Source: Coriobacteriales bacterium (GTDB taxonomy: Bacteria > Actinomycetota > Coriobacteriia > Coriobacteriales > UBA8131). Taken from it: a stretch of 7,289 nt of DNA. Of this stretch, positions 5,922 through 7,289 are shown one piece after another. How positions within the stretch are numbered: position 1 is the first letter of the stretch; each line of letters opens with the position of its first letter. The notes beneath the pieces were generated by a model, which worked only from the letters and a program-made list of their open reading frames with translations, made no database searches and had not been told where the DNA came from. The DNA is taken from NCBI GenBank assembly GCA_031263665.1, contig JAISFJ010000147.1, positions 1 through 7,289 on the forward strand, written 5' to 3'. Position numbers and translations under genes: made by a program.

Positions 5922-7289
5922 TTACTCGGGGGCTTTGAGGGAGTTTACCATGTTGAGGTGGGCTACCTTGCGGATGAACAGCAGGGCGACTAAGGCGCAA
6001 AGGGCGACGATGACTATGAGTGTGAGCAGCACATCGGGAAAAGTCAGGAGGGTTGCCATATCGAGGGTGCCTCCTTCGGTATTAAACATCAAATCCGCGA
6101 TTTTCCAACCGAGAGGGATGCCGGGAATAAAGCCCAGCACCGACAGAAAGAGATTCTGCAAGAACAGCAGCATGACGACCTGTCGACGCTTGAATCCCAC
6201 CACTTTCAGCGTGGCGAGCTCGCGCTCCATCTCGCTAAACGTCAGCGTCCCGAGGTTATACATGGTAAAGATGCTGATGAGTACGGCGGCCGCAATCATC
6301 ACCGACGCCATCATGACCAGCGCTTCTGTCATGAGGTCCATGCCTGACGATACCTCTTCGGCGCTGACGACGCTTTGCACCCCCGGCTCATCTGAGTCTA
6401 TCGGCTGAGCACTGAGCAGGGTCATCGGCTCAAAGTCGATGCCAAAACTCTCAAGCGTATCCGGCGTCATGGTCACCCCCCACACTAAGGGGTTGCGGTT
6501 AATCGCGCCGACCGTCGCCTCGTGCCAGCCTCCCTCACCGTAGCGGTGCCATTCGAAGCGCTTCCCCTCGGCAAGCCCCAAATCCTCGGCCACGCGGTAA
6601 CTCATCAGTACCTGGTCATCCTCAAGCGAAAGTATCCGGCGTTCAGAATCGGTGACGCGCATCAACTCACTGCTTTCAAACGCTTGGAGTGTGCCCGTAA
6701 ACTTGGTCGCGGAATCATTGGGAAGCCGAATCTCGATGGTCTGCTCCATGAGCGCCAGGGCCTCGTAGCGCTCAATGAGTCGCTGCCGCTGCTCATCATC
6801 CACATCTTCGGCAAGGGTTGCGCGGGATTGAAAGTTGTTGATGGTGCCGTACTGCCAGTCTGTCATCGTGTTGATGACGCTCCACGAGAGAAAGGCGACC
6901 AGCAGCAGCGCCGAGACGCCCATACTACTGATAAAGCTCATGGCGCTGCGGAGTTTGTTGCGTCTCATGTCGCGTTCGGTGAGTTGGATGACAGGGCTGA
7001 GCCGTCGCCAGAAGGGCAGCACCTCAAGGGGAGAGTGGCGCGGGCTGCGAGGCGCGCGCGGTCGCATCGCTGCCGCGGGTTTTTGCGCGAGTATGCGCCG
7101 GCAACTGAGCCAGCTTACGAGTGCGCCGGCAAGCGCTATCAGAAGCGGGAGGATGAAGAAGAACGGCTCTCGGTAGGTTTGCCAGTACGGCAACGTGAAG
7201 AACTGCGTCATGCTCGGCTTAAAAAGCTCAGGCACGAAGGGCGGTCCCAGCACGGCGCCCAAAAGCCCGCCAGCCAGTGTGACGAGAAA
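5922..7289 (-). CDS. FtsX-type ABC transporter permease, C-terminal part (5' end outside window)
   Basis: The reading frame stays open to the right edge, so the start is beyond the window and about 455 residues are visible. From the edge: a partial hydrophobic segment; a membrane helix in EPFFFILPLLIALAGALV; a basic Pro/Arg-rich cytoplasmic stretch; LTERDMRRNKLRSAMSF leading into another helix; an extracytoplasmic domain of roughly 180 residues; and three C-terminal helices holding the FtsX block with ERELATLKVVGFKRRQV, ending SLKAPE. This layout matches the second half of the large duplicated FtsX/MacB-like permeases, which pair with a separate ATPase to move or extract lipids, peptides or lipoproteins. 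The substrate cannot be read from the sequence. The 147-base repeat-filled gap to ispH suggests a separate transcription unit. Confidence 0.85.
   Translation of the reverse strand, partial: FLVTLAGGLLGAVLGPPFVPELFKPSMTQFFTLPYWQTYREPFFFILPLLIALAGALVSWLSCRRILAQKPAAAMRPRAPRSPRHSPLEVLPFWRRLSPVIQLTERDMRRNKLRSAMSFISSMGVSALLLVAFLSWSVINTMTDWQYGTINNFQSRATLAEDVDDEQRQRLIERYEALALMEQTIEIRLPNDSATKFTGTLQAFESSELMRVTDSERRILSLEDDQVLMSYRVAEDLGLAEGKRFEWHRYGEGGWHEATVGAINRNPLVWGVTMTPDTLESFGIDFEPMTLLSAQPIDSDEPGVQSVVSAEEVSSGMDLMTEALVMMASVMIAAAVLISIFTMYNLGTLTFSEMERELATLKVVGFKRRQVVMLLFLQNLFLSVLGFIPGIPLGWKIADLMFNTEGGTLDMATLLTFPDVLLTLIVIVALCALVALLFIRKVAHLNMVNSLKAPE

Noticed and set aside
5430..5993. A 187-residue plus-strand open frame covering the ispH upstream gap
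   Set aside because: It is antisense to the ispH 5' half and the permease end, with no recognisable domain; the middle translates repeat DNA.

Overview
The window carries six protein genes, all on the minus strand, so transcription runs from right to left. Five form a tight run of housekeeping genes: ispH (isoprenoid precursor synthesis), a PDZ/radical-SAM/DUF512 protein, der (ribosome-assembly GTPase), plsY and gpsA (the first steps of phospholipid synthesis). The sixth, at the right edge, is the C-terminal part of a large FtsX-type ABC-transporter permease whose 5' end lies outside the window. The gene order, GC-rich codon use and protein wording (for example the GACYGVERAL start of IspH) suggest an actinobacterium of the class Coriobacteriia. 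The DUF512-der-plsY-gpsA order also occurs in Clostridia, so this placement is an inference.

Layout from right to left: permease end (7289-5922); a roughly 147-base gap built of short direct and inverted repeats (5921-5775); ispH (5765-4902); a 20-codon mini-ORF that bridges to the DUF512 gene (4905-4843); the DUF512 gene (4846-3242); der (3245-1869); plsY (1865-1218); gpsA (1214-84); and 83 bases of trailing sequence with no recognised feature. The last five genes are linked by 4-base stop/start overlaps or 3-base gaps, so they look like one translationally coupled operon. GpsA makes sn-glycerol-3-phosphate and PlsY acylates it, so the last two genes are consecutive steps. IspH supplies IPP and DMAPP, and Der acts on the 50S ribosomal subunit. 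The role of the DUF512 protein is unknown.

The most unusual feature is that three of these conserved enzymes carry in-frame, low-complexity tandem-repeat insertions at domain boundaries or loops. These are a Gln/His/Glu-rich tract in GpsA, an Ala/Ser/Pro tract in the Der inter-GTPase linker, and two separate tracts in the DUF512 protein. The repeat units are 9, 12, 18, 27 and 36 bases, all multiples of three, so copy-number change would preserve the frame. Two further points are the bridging mini-ORF, which has a better ribosome-binding site than the gene it leads into and contains an A6 run, and a possible leaderless start for ispH next to a repeat-rich intergenic region. I found no RNA genes, CRISPR array, transposase or defence system.
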